Position numbers and translations under genes: made by a program
Part shown: positions 51,942 to 60,551 of the stretch, one piece after another
How positions within the stretch are numbered: position 1 is the stretch's first letter
Layout: each line of letters opens with the position of its first letter
The notes under the pieces: model-generated
Database searches by the model: none
Told to the model about the DNA's origin: nothing
Seen by the model: only the letters and a program-made list of their open reading frames with translations
Assembly: GCF_900110455.1 (NCBI RefSeq)
Contig: NZ_FOIS01000002.1
Location: forward strand, 186,001-250,000
DNA from: Natrinema salifodinae
Lineage (GTDB): Archaea > Halobacteriota > Halobacteria > Halobacteriales > Natrialbaceae
DNA: 64,000 nt
Direction: 5' to 3'

Positions 51942-52503
51942 CATCGAACCCGCTGCGCGGGGCGACCTCGACGCCCTCGCGGACATGTGGGTTCGGCTCG
52001 CTCGCGACCAACGCACGTACGGGTCGGCCATCCGCGCCGACGCCAACCGCGAGACGATGCGCGAGACGCTCGCGGCCCACCAGGTCAACGACGGCCTGCT
52101 CGTGGCCCGTCTCGGGGGTCGAGGAGCGAGAGCGGGAACGGCAACGGCAACAGCAACGGGGACTGAAACCGATTCCATCGTCGGCTTCGTCTCGTTCTCG
52201 ATCGAACGGGGCTCCCTCGACCTCGACACCACCCGCGGCCTGCTCTCGAACATCTACGTCGATCCCGCCTACCGCGACCGCGGCATCGGCGCCGCGCTGC
52301 TCGAGGCCGCCGAGGACGCCCTCGCCGAGCGGGGCGCCGACGTCATGCTACTCGAAGTGATGGCCGACAACGAGGCCGCCAGGCGATTCTATCGCCGCCA
52401 GGGGTACGATTCGTTCCGAGTGACGATGGGGCGGCCGCTGGAGGAACGCGACGATCGCGGCGATCGCAGCGAAAACGATACACACTCAAAGGAGGACGGC
52501 TAA
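51910..52503 (+). CDS. GNAT family N-acetyltransferase
   Basis: A 197-residue acetyltransferase. Motif A of the GNAT fold is YVDPAYRDRGIGAALLEAAEDALAERGAD (pyrophosphate loop RDRGIGAA), followed by MADNEAARRFYRRQGYDSFRVTM (motif B). A low-complexity stretch RGARAGTATATATGTETD near residues 72-88, encoded by repeated GCAAC-like units, is inserted before the central strand. It starts 32 nt inside the pgk gene, so it is translated with it. Substrate unknown; it may acetylate a protein or a small molecule. Confidence 0.88.
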   Translation: MPPSNPRPTIDIEPAARGDLDALADMWVRLARDQRTYGSAIRADANRETMRETLAAHQVNDGLLVARLGGRGARAGTATATATGTETDSIVGFVSFSIERGSLDLDTTRGLLSNIYVDPAYRDRGIGAALLEAAEDALAERGADVMLLEVMADNEAARRFYRRQGYDSFRVTMGRPLEERDDRGDRSENDTHSKEDG

Positions 52504-52515
52504 CCACCGGCCAGC

Positions 52516-52589
52516 GCCAGGGGAGCATGGGCGGTTCATGCACTCGACTTGTAATCGAGACTTCGTGGGTTCAAATCCCACCCCTGGCT
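52516..52589 (+). tRNA. tRNA-Thr(TGT)
   Basis: A 74-nt tRNA. Acceptor stem GCCAGGG (52516-52522) pairs with CCCTGGC (52582-52588), discriminator T. The anticodon arm CTCGA-CTTGTAA-TCGAG gives anticodon TGT, which reads ACA threonine codons. The T-arm is GTGGG-TTCAAAT-CCCAC. No tail duplication was seen next to it. Confidence 0.96.
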
Positions 52590-52853
52590 TAAACCCCTTC
52601 GTTCAAGACTCCCCTTGACTGCTGCCCGACATTTCTGATTTTCGAAGGGCGTCGACAATTCGGTCCGACGGTGTAACCCGCGCTTCTCCCCGGCCTTCCG
52701 GAGGACTATATCGCCTGTGCGATCAACGGAGTGACCCGCACGGACCGATCGAGGGACTGCGATGTCGAACCTGAAACGATCTCTGAGAACGTCGATCGGA
52801 TATTAATCCCTCTACATTCGTATCCATTCTTCGCGGAACACATACACAAAATG

Positions 52854-52860
52854 TTTACAT
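52854..52860 (+). promoter_or_regulatory. TATA box of the histidine kinase gene
   Basis: TTTACAT is 24-30 nt before the ATG at 52884; the surrounding 52800-52860 is AT-rich. Confidence 0.4.
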
Positions 52861-52883
52861 AACTTCCATCCTGAATAGCAGTG

Positions 52884-54053
52884 ATGGCCACCGTGAACCG
52901 CGTCGTCTCTGCGACCAGGGGAAGGCAAGCCGTCATCGCCCTCGGGGCGATGTACGTCGTGCTTGCCGTCGGGTGGCTGTTCCTGTGGCCCACCGAAAAT
53001 AAACCGTTTCTAAATATACTATTCATCTCTATTTTAATCGGCGTTCCCGGCCTCTTCCTCCTCTACGGCGGGCTGCAATTGCCGCGCACGACCATCCATT
53101 CCGACTTCTATCTCCGAATCGGATGTTGGTGTCTCGGCGGAATCGGGGGCATGCTCGCCGTCCTCCTGCTCTACCATTTACAGCCCGCCGACAACCTGAG
53201 CGAACCGTATCGGAGCGTTCTCGTCCTCACGGCGCTGAGTAGCGTTGCCGGTTTCGGCGTCGGTATGTACGATGCAAAGGCCGAAACGCAAGCGCGTGAA
53301 GCCGCACAACGCAACCAAAAACTACAGGAAATACAAGAACAGCTCAAGGAGTCGAACGAACGACTCGAGCAGTTCGCATACGCGGCGTCTCACGACCTCC
53401 AAGAACCGCTCCGGATGATTACGAGTTATCTCCATCTCCTCGAACGCCGGTATGCGGACGATCTCGACGAGGAGGGCGAGGAATTTATCGAGTTTGCCGT
53501 CGACGGCGCCGAGCGGATGAGCGAGATGATCGACGGATTACTCGCCTATTCCCGCGTCGAGACGCAAGGTGAGCCGTTCGAACCGGTCGATCTGAACGAG
53601 GAACTCGCAGACGTACAGAAAAACCTCGAACTCCGAATTACCGAAAGCAATGCCGACATCACTATCGACGACCTCCCCCGCGTCACGGGTGATCGAAGCC
53701 AATTGCGTCAGGTTTTCCAGAATCTACTGAGCAACGCTATCGAATACAGTGGCGATGAGACACCGACCATTTTCGTCACTGCCGAGCGAAACGACGCGAT
53801 GTGGACGATATCGGTCCGAGACGAAGGAATCGGCATGCAACCCGACCAGCAAGAACGCATCTTTGAACCGTTTCAACGGCTCCACAGCCACGACGAGCAC
53901 GCCGGCACCGGTATCGGTCTCGCGCTTTGTAAGCGGATCATCGAGCGTCACGGCGGACGAATCTGGGTGGACTCCGAGCCTGGCGAAGGAGCAACGTTCT
54001 CGTTCACAGTACCGGTACGACGGCCGGGAAATTCGAGTCCACCGAACCAGTAA
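52884..54053 (+). CDS. Membrane histidine kinase
   Basis: A 389-residue sensor kinase. Four membrane helices occupy about residues 15-125, followed by a coiled coil (AREAAQRNQKLQEIQEQLKESNERLEQ) and HisKA with the phospho-acceptor His170 (YAASHDLQEPLRMITSYLHLLERRY). The HATPase domain has the N box ([15 protein letters not shown]), G1 (VRDEGIGM) and G2 ([12 protein letters not shown]). ATG at 52884 is preferred to GTG at 52881. No response regulator lies next to it. Signal unknown; it resembles light- or redox-sensing type kinases of haloarchaea. Confidence 0.92.
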   Translation: MATVNRVVSATRGRQAVIALGAMYVVLAVGWLFLWPTENKPFLNILFISILIGVPGLFLLYGGLQLPRTTIHSDFYLRIGCWCLGGIGGMLAVLLLYHLQPADNLSEPYRSVLVLTALSSVAGFGVGMYDAKAETQAREAAQRNQKLQEIQEQLKESNERLEQFAYAASHDLQEPLRMITSYLHLLERRYADDLDEEGEEFIEFAVDGAERMSEMIDGLLAYSRVETQGEPFEPVDLNEELADVQKNLELRITESNADITIDDLPRVTGDRSQLRQVFQNLLSNAIEYSGDETPTIFVTAERNDAMWTISVRDEGIGMQPDQQERIFEPFQRLHSHDEHAGTGIGLALCKRIIERHGGRIWVDSEPGEGATFSFTVPVRRPGNSSPPNQ

Positions 54054-54573
54054 CGAGACCTCTCTCGGGCCCTCTACTGGGACGACCCATCAGGAGCGGT
54101 ATCGAGTGAGACGAACGAGCGGTGCTCCAATCGTATGGCTTCTTCATGAGGAAAGATCGTCAGCGATGCGTCGGCAGCTGGCGTTCGGATGCGGTCCGGC
54201 GAGGTGGGGCGTCGTTTCCACCGGTCAGAAATAGCGGGGCGAATATCGAGGTGAGCGACGCGGATGCACTCAGCATCCAGCAGGACAGAACACCACTCGA
54301 GAGCGAATCACCGCTCGGCGGCGCGAAGTAATCGGCGACGGCAGTCTCGCCGGTTTCGAGTACCTCGCTAAAAGTGGCGGTGACCAGCCGCCACGACCAT
54401 CACGAGATCGATCAAACGGCCGCACCCGTCGACGAGTGCGACAGTCCAACGTAACGTCGGATTTCGAAATAAGTATTTTTTAAAGCGCTAACGAGAGTGA
54501 CGAGTTCCGAAGTCTCCGGTTGGCTTACCAGTCGTTTCGAATTTACGTCGCCGGCGGGTTGCCATCGACGCGT
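54054..54573. other. Intergenic region with a start-less coding-like fragment
   Basis: About 520 nt. On the minus strand 54160-54399 is an open frame of 79 codons reading VTATFSEVLETGETAVADYFAPP and then a hydrophobic stretch, with coding-like composition but no start codon: a possible gene remnant. A T-run at about 54475-54482 lies before the next gene. Confidence 0.3.
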
Positions 54574-54744
54574 TCACCACAGACCGATGGCGTTCCCGAG
54601 AACGACCGTCGTAAACAGCAACAGTCCCAACAGCAGCAACGCCACGACTTCGGGAGACTTGAACGGGCTGAATACGCCCGCAATCCGGTCCACGTATGCG
54701 TATTTCCGAACGGCGGTCCATCGCCCCTTCCCTTCGTTTGCCAC
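54574..54744 (-). CDS. Small membrane-anchored protein
   Basis: A 56-residue protein starting with GTG at 54744: a basic-aromatic N-terminus (ANEGKGRWTAVRKYAYVDRIAGVFSPFKSPEVV) and one C-terminal membrane helix (ALLLLGLLLFTTVVLGNAIGL). A TATA box 22-30 nt upstream supports a leaderless GTG start. The frame continues far upstream but its composition there is not protein-like. It may be a tail-anchored membrane protein. Function unknown. Confidence 0.62.
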   Translation of the reverse strand: MANEGKGRWTAVRKYAYVDRIAGVFSPFKSPEVVALLLLGLLLFTTVVLGNAIGLW

Positions 54745-54765
54745 GTCCCAACATTCGGCCGCCGT

Positions 54766-54774
54766 TACTAAAAA
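54766..54774 (-). promoter_or_regulatory. TATA box of the 54.6-kb small gene
   Basis: The minus strand reads TTTTTAGTA, 22-30 nt before the GTG at 54744. Confidence 0.4.
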
Positions 54775-55038
54775 CGCACGCGAAATAGCAAATCGCCGCA
54801 AGGATAGCGGAGGAGAGGGCGGGCCAGGCGGCTGGCTGTTTCGTATTCGAAAACCGACCGGACTTGGGAGATCCGGTGTCGGTTTAGGTACGTTTATGAG
54901 TGCGGATTCCTCCCCTGCAACTACCCGTGGCGGGTACCGTTCGGAACTCATCCACCACCTATCGCCCCCACGGGGACCTAACTCGGTCACCGAACCGTCG
55001 TCCACAGACCCTTTTCCCATCGACGTCGTAGGGGATCC

Positions 55039-55617
55039 ATGGCAAGCGGGCAGTCGGACAGTCCGACCGGATACGGCTTCGCCGGGAGTCTCAATTGGTT
55101 GATTAGCGGCGCACTCGGCGGCGTCACCGGCTCGCTGATTTTCGGCGGCGTCCTGTGGATGATCGACCCGGAAGTCGTCACCACCGGCATCCCCGGGATA
55201 TACGGCGTCCGTCCGAGCGGCCCCACCGGCTGGCTGTTTCACTTGATCCACGGACTCGTCCTCGGCATCGTCTTCGGGTACCTCGTCACTCACGATCCGC
55301 TCCGGCGCCGTCTCGAGACGAGTCGCGACGCCGACCGCATCGCTTCGTTCGGTCCCACCGCCCGCTTTGCACTCGCCGGGATCGGGTACGGGCTGACGAT
55401 CTGGGCCGTCGTCTGGGTGGGCCGTTCGCTCCCCCTGGGGCCCGTCCAGCGGATCGGGGCGCTCGGCTTCCCCGTCCATCCCCTCGTGAACGCCGTCGGC
55501 CATCTGTGCTACGGCCTGGTGCTCGGCACGCTCTTCTCGTTTCTGATCGATCTCTCGCCGCCCGACGAGGAGGCGACGGCCCAGTACGAGGACACGCCTG
55601 ATTCGCCAGGCGAGTAA
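55039..55617 (+). CDS. Four-helix haloarchaeal membrane protein
   Basis: A 192-residue membrane protein beginning MASGQSDSPTGYGFAGS, with about four hydrophobic segments: SLNWLISGALGGVTGSLIFGGVLWMI, LFHLIHGLVLGIVFGYLV, FALAGIGYGLTIWAVVWVG and AVGHLCYGLVLGTLFSFLI. Two HGLVLGIVFG/YGLVLGTLF stretches look like an internal repeat. A paired-helix, pocket-forming integral membrane protein; no known function is assigned. Convergent with the DCC-type gene. Confidence 0.72.
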   Translation: MASGQSDSPTGYGFAGSLNWLISGALGGVTGSLIFGGVLWMIDPEVVTTGIPGIYGVRPSGPTGWLFHLIHGLVLGIVFGYLVTHDPLRRRLETSRDADRIASFGPTARFALAGIGYGLTIWAVVWVGRSLPLGPVQRIGALGFPVHPLVNAVGHLCYGLVLGTLFSFLIDLSPPDEEATAQYEDTPDSPGE

Positions 55618-55747
55618 CGCGAACCGGGTCGCCGCTGAGAGCCGCTTCTCAGCAGCCGAGTGTCCGGAAAGCCGGCCAAAGGCCGTCGGTGGAGTCATCC
55701 TAGAAAGCAGTGATCTGCGGTCCTGAACGACGGAGACGTCGTCGCGC

Positions 55748-56170
55748 TCACTCGAGGAACCGCGTCTGGACGTCGCCGGTCGGCATCATACAGCGGTCTT
55801 TCTCGCCGAACCACTGGTACCGACGGGCCGCGACGAAGTCGTACATCCGGTCACGGATCGCTCGGGGGAGGAACCGGAACGGCGACAGCAACGCGTACGC
55901 GCCGCCCAGCAGTTCGGCGATCCGGATGACGGCCGCGGACTTGACGTAGCAGTCGTCGCCCTCGACGAGGACGATCGACTCCAGGGAGTCCGTCGGGAGC
56001 CCGTGCTCCGCGAGCAGCGCCTGGCCGACCTCCGATTGGAGGGACGCGAAGTGAAATTTCCCTTCGGAGTCCCGCGGCACGACGAACTGGACGAACCCGT
56101 TACAGAGGTTACAGACGCCGTCGAATAGGATGATCGGGTCCTCGTCCGGCACCTGACTGTCGGTACACAT
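55748..56170 (-). CDS. DCC-type thiol-disulfide oxidoreductase (DUF393)
   Basis: A 140-residue thioredoxin-like protein of the DCC family, named after the DGxCxLC motif, here DGVCNLCNGFVQFV with Cys20 and Cys23. The rest matches the family: FHFASLQSEVGQALLAEHGL, then SIVLVEGDDCYVKSAAVIRIAELLG and SPFRFLPRAIRDRMYDFVAARRYQWFG. It is divergent from an HTTM-domain membrane protein 219 bp away, an association often seen in bacteria and archaea. Thiol exchange, target unknown. Confidence 0.9.
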   Translation of the reverse strand: MCTDSQVPDEDPIILFDGVCNLCNGFVQFVVPRDSEGKFHFASLQSEVGQALLAEHGLPTDSLESIVLVEGDDCYVKSAAVIRIAELLGGAYALLSPFRFLPRAIRDRMYDFVAARRYQWFGEKDRCMMPTGDVQTRFLE

Positions 56171-56389
56171 CAGATACCCGTCCCTTAGGCGCGGCGATAG
56201 TTCAGCATTCCGATCATCGACCCGACTCGGGAGGCGACGGCTCGACAGTCGGGCCAGCGGTGACCCGCGGCCGCGGTTCGCGCGGGACGCCTGGCCCGTG
56301 TTACTCCCGTTCGGTCAAACGCGCGTTTTAGCCTCCACTACGCTTATACGGTACAGTCGTGACTGGTGTAATACCATATAGGACGCCGA

Positions 56390-57979
56390 ATGAAACTACC
56401 GCTCTCTACTGACGGCCGACGGCGGATCACGGACGGCCGCGATCGGTTCGCACGCGCGATCGAGCGACGGTTCGCGGTCGATCTGCGCGCGCTCGCGGCG
56501 TTTCGAATCGCGCTCGGGCTCTTGGTGCTCGCCGATCTGGCGCGCCGATCGCGGAACCTCGAGGCGTTCTACACGGACGCCGGCGTCCTCCCGCGGGCCG
56601 CCCTGTACTCGGACTACTCGAACGGCTACTCGCTGCACGCGGTCGCCGGCGACGCGTGGACCGTCGCCCTTCTGTTCGTCGTCGCCGGCGGCTTCGCCCT
56701 CGCGATGCTCGTCGGGTATCGAACGCGCCTGGCGACGGCCTGTTCGTGGCTGTTGCTCGTCTCACTGCACGTCCGCAACCCGATGGTCCTCAACAGCGGC
56801 GACGTGTTGCTCCGGCTGCTGTTGTTCTGGGCGATCGTCCTACCGCTGGGCGAGCGGTGGGCGGTCGACGCCGTCCGCACCGATCGGGATCGGGGCCGGG
56901 GCCGAGACCGGGACCGCAGCCGGTCGACCGTCTCGAACGTGGCCACGGCGGCGCTGTTGCTCCAGATCGTCGGTATGTACGTCTCGAACGCCGCCTACAA
57001 AGCGGGCGGCGAGCTGTGGTTGAACGGCGAGGCGATCAGCTACGTCTTCAGCCTGGACTACCAGTTTACCTTTCTGCTCGGCGACGTTCTCGCCGAGCAG
57101 CACGCCCTGTTGCGCGTGCTGACCTACGCGTGGCTCGTGCTCGTCGCCCTCTCGCCGCTGTTGCTCCTGCTCACCGGACTCCGGCGGGCCGCGATCGCGT
57201 CGGCGTTCGCCGGCATGCACCTCGGGATGCTCGTGACGATGCGGATCGACCTGTTCCCGCTGATCGTCGTCGCGGGGTTGCTGCCGTTCTACCCGCCGGC
57301 CGTCTGGGACCGCGCGACCGCGTTGGCGTCCCGGCTCGGCCTGGCGGCCCCGCTCGAACGGTCGGTGGTGTGGCTTGCGTCCGTCCTTCCCGCCGGCCCC
57401 GACCCGGGTCGCCTGGTCGACGCCGTGCCGGCGCCGCGGCGGGTCCGCTCGACCGGCCTGGCCCGCGGGCGCGCGCTGTTCGGGACGGTGCTGCCGTGGC
57501 TCTTTCTCGTCCTCGTGGTCCTCTCGAACGCCCAGGCGGTCGGCGTAACCGAGGTGCCCGATCCCGGGAAAGAGGTACTCGAATCGACCAAGACCGACCA
57601 ACACTGGCGGATGTTCGCTCCCGACCCGCTCCAGACGGACGGGTGGTACGTCGTGCCCGGCGAACTCGAGAACGGATCGGAGATCGACGCCCTGTCCCGT
57701 TCCGAGGTCGACCGCGATCCACCGCCGAGCCACGAGGCCGTCTACGAAACTGCCCGCTGGCGGAAGTACCTCTCGAACGTCTGGTCGGCCGACAATACGA
57801 ACCACCGGTCGTACCTGGGGAACTACCTCTGCGAGCGGTGGAACCGCGAGCACGACGCCCAACTCGAGAACCTGACGATCTACTACATGGCCCAGCCCTC
57901 GGAGCCGTACAACGAGACCGAACCGGTCACTGACGTCAAACTACAGGAGTACGAGTGTGGCGGCGAGTTCATCCAGTAG
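56390..57979 (+). CDS. HTTM domain membrane protein (gamma-carboxylase-like)
   Basis: A 529-residue polytopic membrane protein. It carries the HTTM (horizontally transferred transmembrane) domain known from vitamin-K gamma-glutamyl carboxylase: VDLRALAAFRIALGLLVLADLARRSRNLEAFYTDAGVLPR, NPMVLNSGDVLLRLLLFWAIVLPLGERWAVD and YKAGGELWLNGEAISY. The C-terminal 130 residues after the last helix (TDQHWRMFAPDPLQTDGWYVVPGELENG) are an extracytoplasmic domain. The substrate is unknown; catalysis is not shown. It pairs with the divergent DCC oxidoreductase. Confidence 0.85.
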   Translation: MKLPLSTDGRRRITDGRDRFARAIERRFAVDLRALAAFRIALGLLVLADLARRSRNLEAFYTDAGVLPRAALYSDYSNGYSLHAVAGDAWTVALLFVVAGGFALAMLVGYRTRLATACSWLLLVSLHVRNPMVLNSGDVLLRLLLFWAIVLPLGERWAVDAVRTDRDRGRGRDRDRSRSTVSNVATAALLLQIVGMYVSNAAYKAGGELWLNGEAISYVFSLDYQFTFLLGDVLAEQHALLRVLTYAWLVLVALSPLLLLLTGLRRAAIASAFAGMHLGMLVTMRIDLFPLIVVAGLLPFYPPAVWDRATALASRLGLAAPLERSVVWLASVLPAGPDPGRLVDAVPAPRRVRSTGLARGRALFGTVLPWLFLVLVVLSNAQAVGVTEVPDPGKEVLESTKTDQHWRMFAPDPLQTDGWYVVPGELENGSEIDALSRSEVDRDPPPSHEAVYETARWRKYLSNVWSADNTNHRSYLGNYLCERWNREHDAQLENLTIYYMAQPSEPYNETEPVTDVKLQEYECGGEFIQ

Positions 57980-58143
57980 CGTCGCCCCGGTTCGGCGTCC
58001 GATTCCTGCGGTCCTGGCTTTGCTGGGACTGGTCCGCCCGCTCCGTTCCGTTTCGGGCCGTTTTTCGGCTTCGCTCCGCCGCCGATATTCCCTCCTGACT
58101 CCGCTCCCCGGACGACGGTCGTGCGCTGAACTGCGCTGCCGGC

Positions 58144-58764
58144 CTACGTCGTTTCCGACCCCTGGGCGACCCGTGCCTCGCTCGTCACGGCGTCGACGTG
58201 GACGTGGACGTCACCCGAGTCGGTCTCGAGCGGGACGATCCAGGAGGCGCTGGTTCGGTGGGGATCGTCAGTAACGGTGACGTCCTCGTACCCTTCCCCT
58301 TCGGCGGTTTTCCGGGCGATCCGGGCCGCCTCGTCGGGGTCCTCGATCCGAATCTCGTCGTTCAGGCGGACGGTGACGACCGGGACGTCGGCCATCCGGA
58401 CGATCCGCTCAGTGACGCTTCCGACCAGCACCCGATCGAGGCCGGTCCGTCCCTGAGTTCCCATGACGATCATGTCCACGCCGTGGTGGTCGGCGTAGGC
58501 GAGAATCTCCTCGTGGGGGACGCCCCGTTCGACCGCCGTGACGACGTCGACACCCTCTCGGTTCGCTTCGCTCTCGACGCGCTCGACGGCCCGTTCCGCG
58601 GCTGGGATCGCCTCGTCAGTCTGGAGCGTTCCCAGCGGCCCCTCGGGGACGATCGACAGCGCGTGGATCGTCGCGTCGAAGCGCTCCGCGATCGTCAGCC
58701 CGTGAGTGATCGACCGACGGGTCCCGTCGCTCCCGTCCGTCGGAACGAGAATGTCCTGGTACAT
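58144..58764 (-). CDS. Universal stress protein with C-terminal extension
   Basis: A 206-residue UspA-type protein. The N-terminal 145 residues are a full USP domain: MYQDILVPTDGSDGTRRSITHGL and the ATP-binding motif GTQGRTGLDRVLVGSVTERIV. The remaining 60 residues (DPDEAARIARKTAEGEGYEDVTVTDDPHRTSASWIVPLETDSGDVHVHVD) are an extra alpha/beta domain not found in ordinary USPs, perhaps a ligand-binding unit. The minus strand reads TATTTAGG 28-35 nt upstream as TATA box. Monocistronic. Confidence 0.9.
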   Translation of the reverse strand: MYQDILVPTDGSDGTRRSITHGLTIAERFDATIHALSIVPEGPLGTLQTDEAIPAAERAVERVESEANREGVDVVTAVERGVPHEEILAYADHHGVDMIVMGTQGRTGLDRVLVGSVTERIVRMADVPVVTVRLNDEIRIEDPDEAARIARKTAEGEGYEDVTVTDDPHRTSASWIVPLETDSGDVHVHVDAVTSEARVAQGSETT

Positions 58765-58791
58765 CGATACCGCGAGGGTACGGAACGCGGG

Positions 58792-58799
58792 CCTAAATA
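58792..58799 (-). promoter_or_regulatory. TATA box of the universal stress protein gene
   Basis: The minus strand reads TATTTAGG, 28-35 nt before the ATG at 58764. Confidence 0.45.
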
Positions 58800-58955
58800 C
58801 CCTCGACCCGTCTCTCGCGCGTCGATGCTGGCCCTGTTCGCATCATACCAGCTCACGAGAAAAGACAGATGGATTACTGTTGGAAAGCGTGCTCGCGGTT
58901 TTTCCCGAACGATGTAAACATTTTTTACGATACACGGAAACGGATCACATGGAGA

Positions 58956-60551
58956 ATGACAAATCTTGTCACTAACGTCGCGGGTGCCGTCGAGGAACAC
59001 GGTGACGGCACTGCGATCGGATTTCAGGGGTCCGAAACGAGTTACGAGGAGTTCTGGGGACAGACGGGTGCTTTCGCGGCCGCGCTCGAGGAGCGGGGGC
59101 TCGGCGACGACGACCGCGTCGCGCTCTATCTCCCGAACGTCCCGCCGTTCCTGATCGCCTTCCACGGGACGCTCCGGGCCGGCGGGGTCGTCGTTCCGAT
59201 GAATCCCCAGTACAAGTCCCGCGAGATCGGCCACCTGCTCGGGGACAGCGAGGCCAAGGTCGTCGTCGCGCTGGCCGACCTGGTCCCGTTCGTCCGGGAG
59301 GTACAGGACGAGACCAGCGTCGACCACATCGTCAGCATCGGGGGCGAGGCCGAGGGCGCCACGGCGTTCGAGGAGTTCCTCGAACCAGGCGATCCCGAGA
59401 TTGCCGACCGGGCGGACGACGACGTCGCTGTCCAGCCGTACACGTCGGGGACGACCGGCCAGCCGAAGGGCGTCCAGCTCACCCACGAGAACCTCGCGTC
59501 GAACGCGAACGCGGCGGCGAAGCTCATCCCGGACGGAATCCGGCCGGACGACAAGCAGCTCGGGGTCCTGCCGCTGTTCCACATCTACGGGATGACTGTC
59601 ACGATGAACGCGGCGTTGTTCAATGGCGGCGCGTACTATCCGATGGCTTCGTGGGACGCCCAAGACGCCGTCTCTCTGATCGAGGACGAGCAGCTGACGG
59701 TCATGCACGGGGTTCCGGCGATGTACAACGACCTTATCAACCAGCCGAACGCCGAGGAGTTCGACATGTCGTCGCTGCGGCTCTGCGGCGTCGGCGGCTC
59801 CGGCATTCCGGTCGAGGTACTCCGGCAGTTCGAGGAGCTGTACGAGCCGAAGATCTACGAGGGGTACGGGCTGACCGAGACGAGCCCGATCACGCACTTC
59901 AACAGCCCGATCGAGGGGCGCCGCGTCGGCAGCATCGGCAAGACCGTCCCCGGCGTCGACTCGAAAGTCGTCACCGACGACTTCGAGGAGGTCGGTCCGG
60001 TCGAGGAAGGACCGATCGACGAAGACGAGGCCGACCTCCACGAGATCACCGGCGAGATCGTCGTCGCCGGGCCAAACGTGATGAAAGGGTACTACGGCCT
60101 CCCCGAGGCCAACGAGGAGGCCTTCACCGAGGAGGGTGGCCGACGCTGGTTCCACACCGGCGACGTCGGCTACCGCGACGAGGACGGGTTCTTCTACGTT
60201 GTCGACCGCGAGAAGCACATGATCGTCACCGGCGGCTACAACGTCTACCCGCGGGAGGTCGAAGAGTTGCTCTTCGAACACCCGGACGTCGCCGACGCCG
60301 CCGTGGCCGGCATCCCCGACGAGCGCCGCGGGGAGACCGTCAAGGCCTTCGTCGTTCGCACGCCCGACGCCGACGTCACCGAGGAGGAGATCAAGGAGTA
60401 CTGCCTGACCAACTTAGCGGAGTACAAATACCCCCGCGAAGTCGAGTTCGTCGAGGAACTCCCCCGGACGACCACCGGCAAGGTCCAGAAGTTCAAGCTC
60501 CGCGAACGCGAGCAAGAGGAAACGGACGAAGAGGAGGCCGAAGCCGAATAA
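58956..60551 (+). CDS. Acyl-CoA synthetase (AMP-forming)
   Basis: A 531-residue ANL-family ligase. Hallmarks in order: the P-loop YTSGTTGQPKGVQLTHEN, the GYGLTETSPITHF motif, WFHTGDVGYRDEDGFFYVVDREKHMIVTGGYNVYP hinge region, and the C-terminal catalytic Lys in ELPRTTTGKVQKFKL. It activates a medium- or long-chain carboxylic acid to acyl-CoA. ATG at 58956 (MTNLVTNVAGAVEEHGD) follows a GGAGA motif and fits the family; an earlier ATG at 58869 does not. The stop overlaps the enoyl-CoA hydratase start by 1 nt, forming a two-gene operon. Confidence 0.92.
   Translation: MTNLVTNVAGAVEEHGDGTAIGFQGSETSYEEFWGQTGAFAAALEERGLGDDDRVALYLPNVPPFLIAFHGTLRAGGVVVPMNPQYKSREIGHLLGDSEAKVVVALADLVPFVREVQDETSVDHIVSIGGEAEGATAFEEFLEPGDPEIADRADDDVAVQPYTSGTTGQPKGVQLTHENLASNANAAAKLIPDGIRPDDKQLGVLPLFHIYGMTVTMNAALFNGGAYYPMASWDAQDAVSLIEDEQLTVMHGVPAMYNDLINQPNAEEFDMSSLRLCGVGGSGIPVEVLRQFEELYEPKIYEGYGLTETSPITHFNSPIEGRRVGSIGKTVPGVDSKVVTDDFEEVGPVEEGPIDEDEADLHEITGEIVVAGPNVMKGYYGLPEANEEAFTEEGGRRWFHTGDVGYRDEDGFFYVVDREKHMIVTGGYNVYPREVEELLFEHPDVADAAVAGIPDERRGETVKAFVVRTPDADVTEEEIKEYCLTNLAEYKYPREVEFVEELPRTTTGKVQKFKLREREQEETDEEEAEAE

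Noticed and set aside
54745-55698. Long upstream extension of the small minus-strand membrane gene
   Set aside because: The extension is Pro/Arg/Gly-rich and antisense to a well-supported membrane protein gene; a GTG with a TATA box explains the short product.
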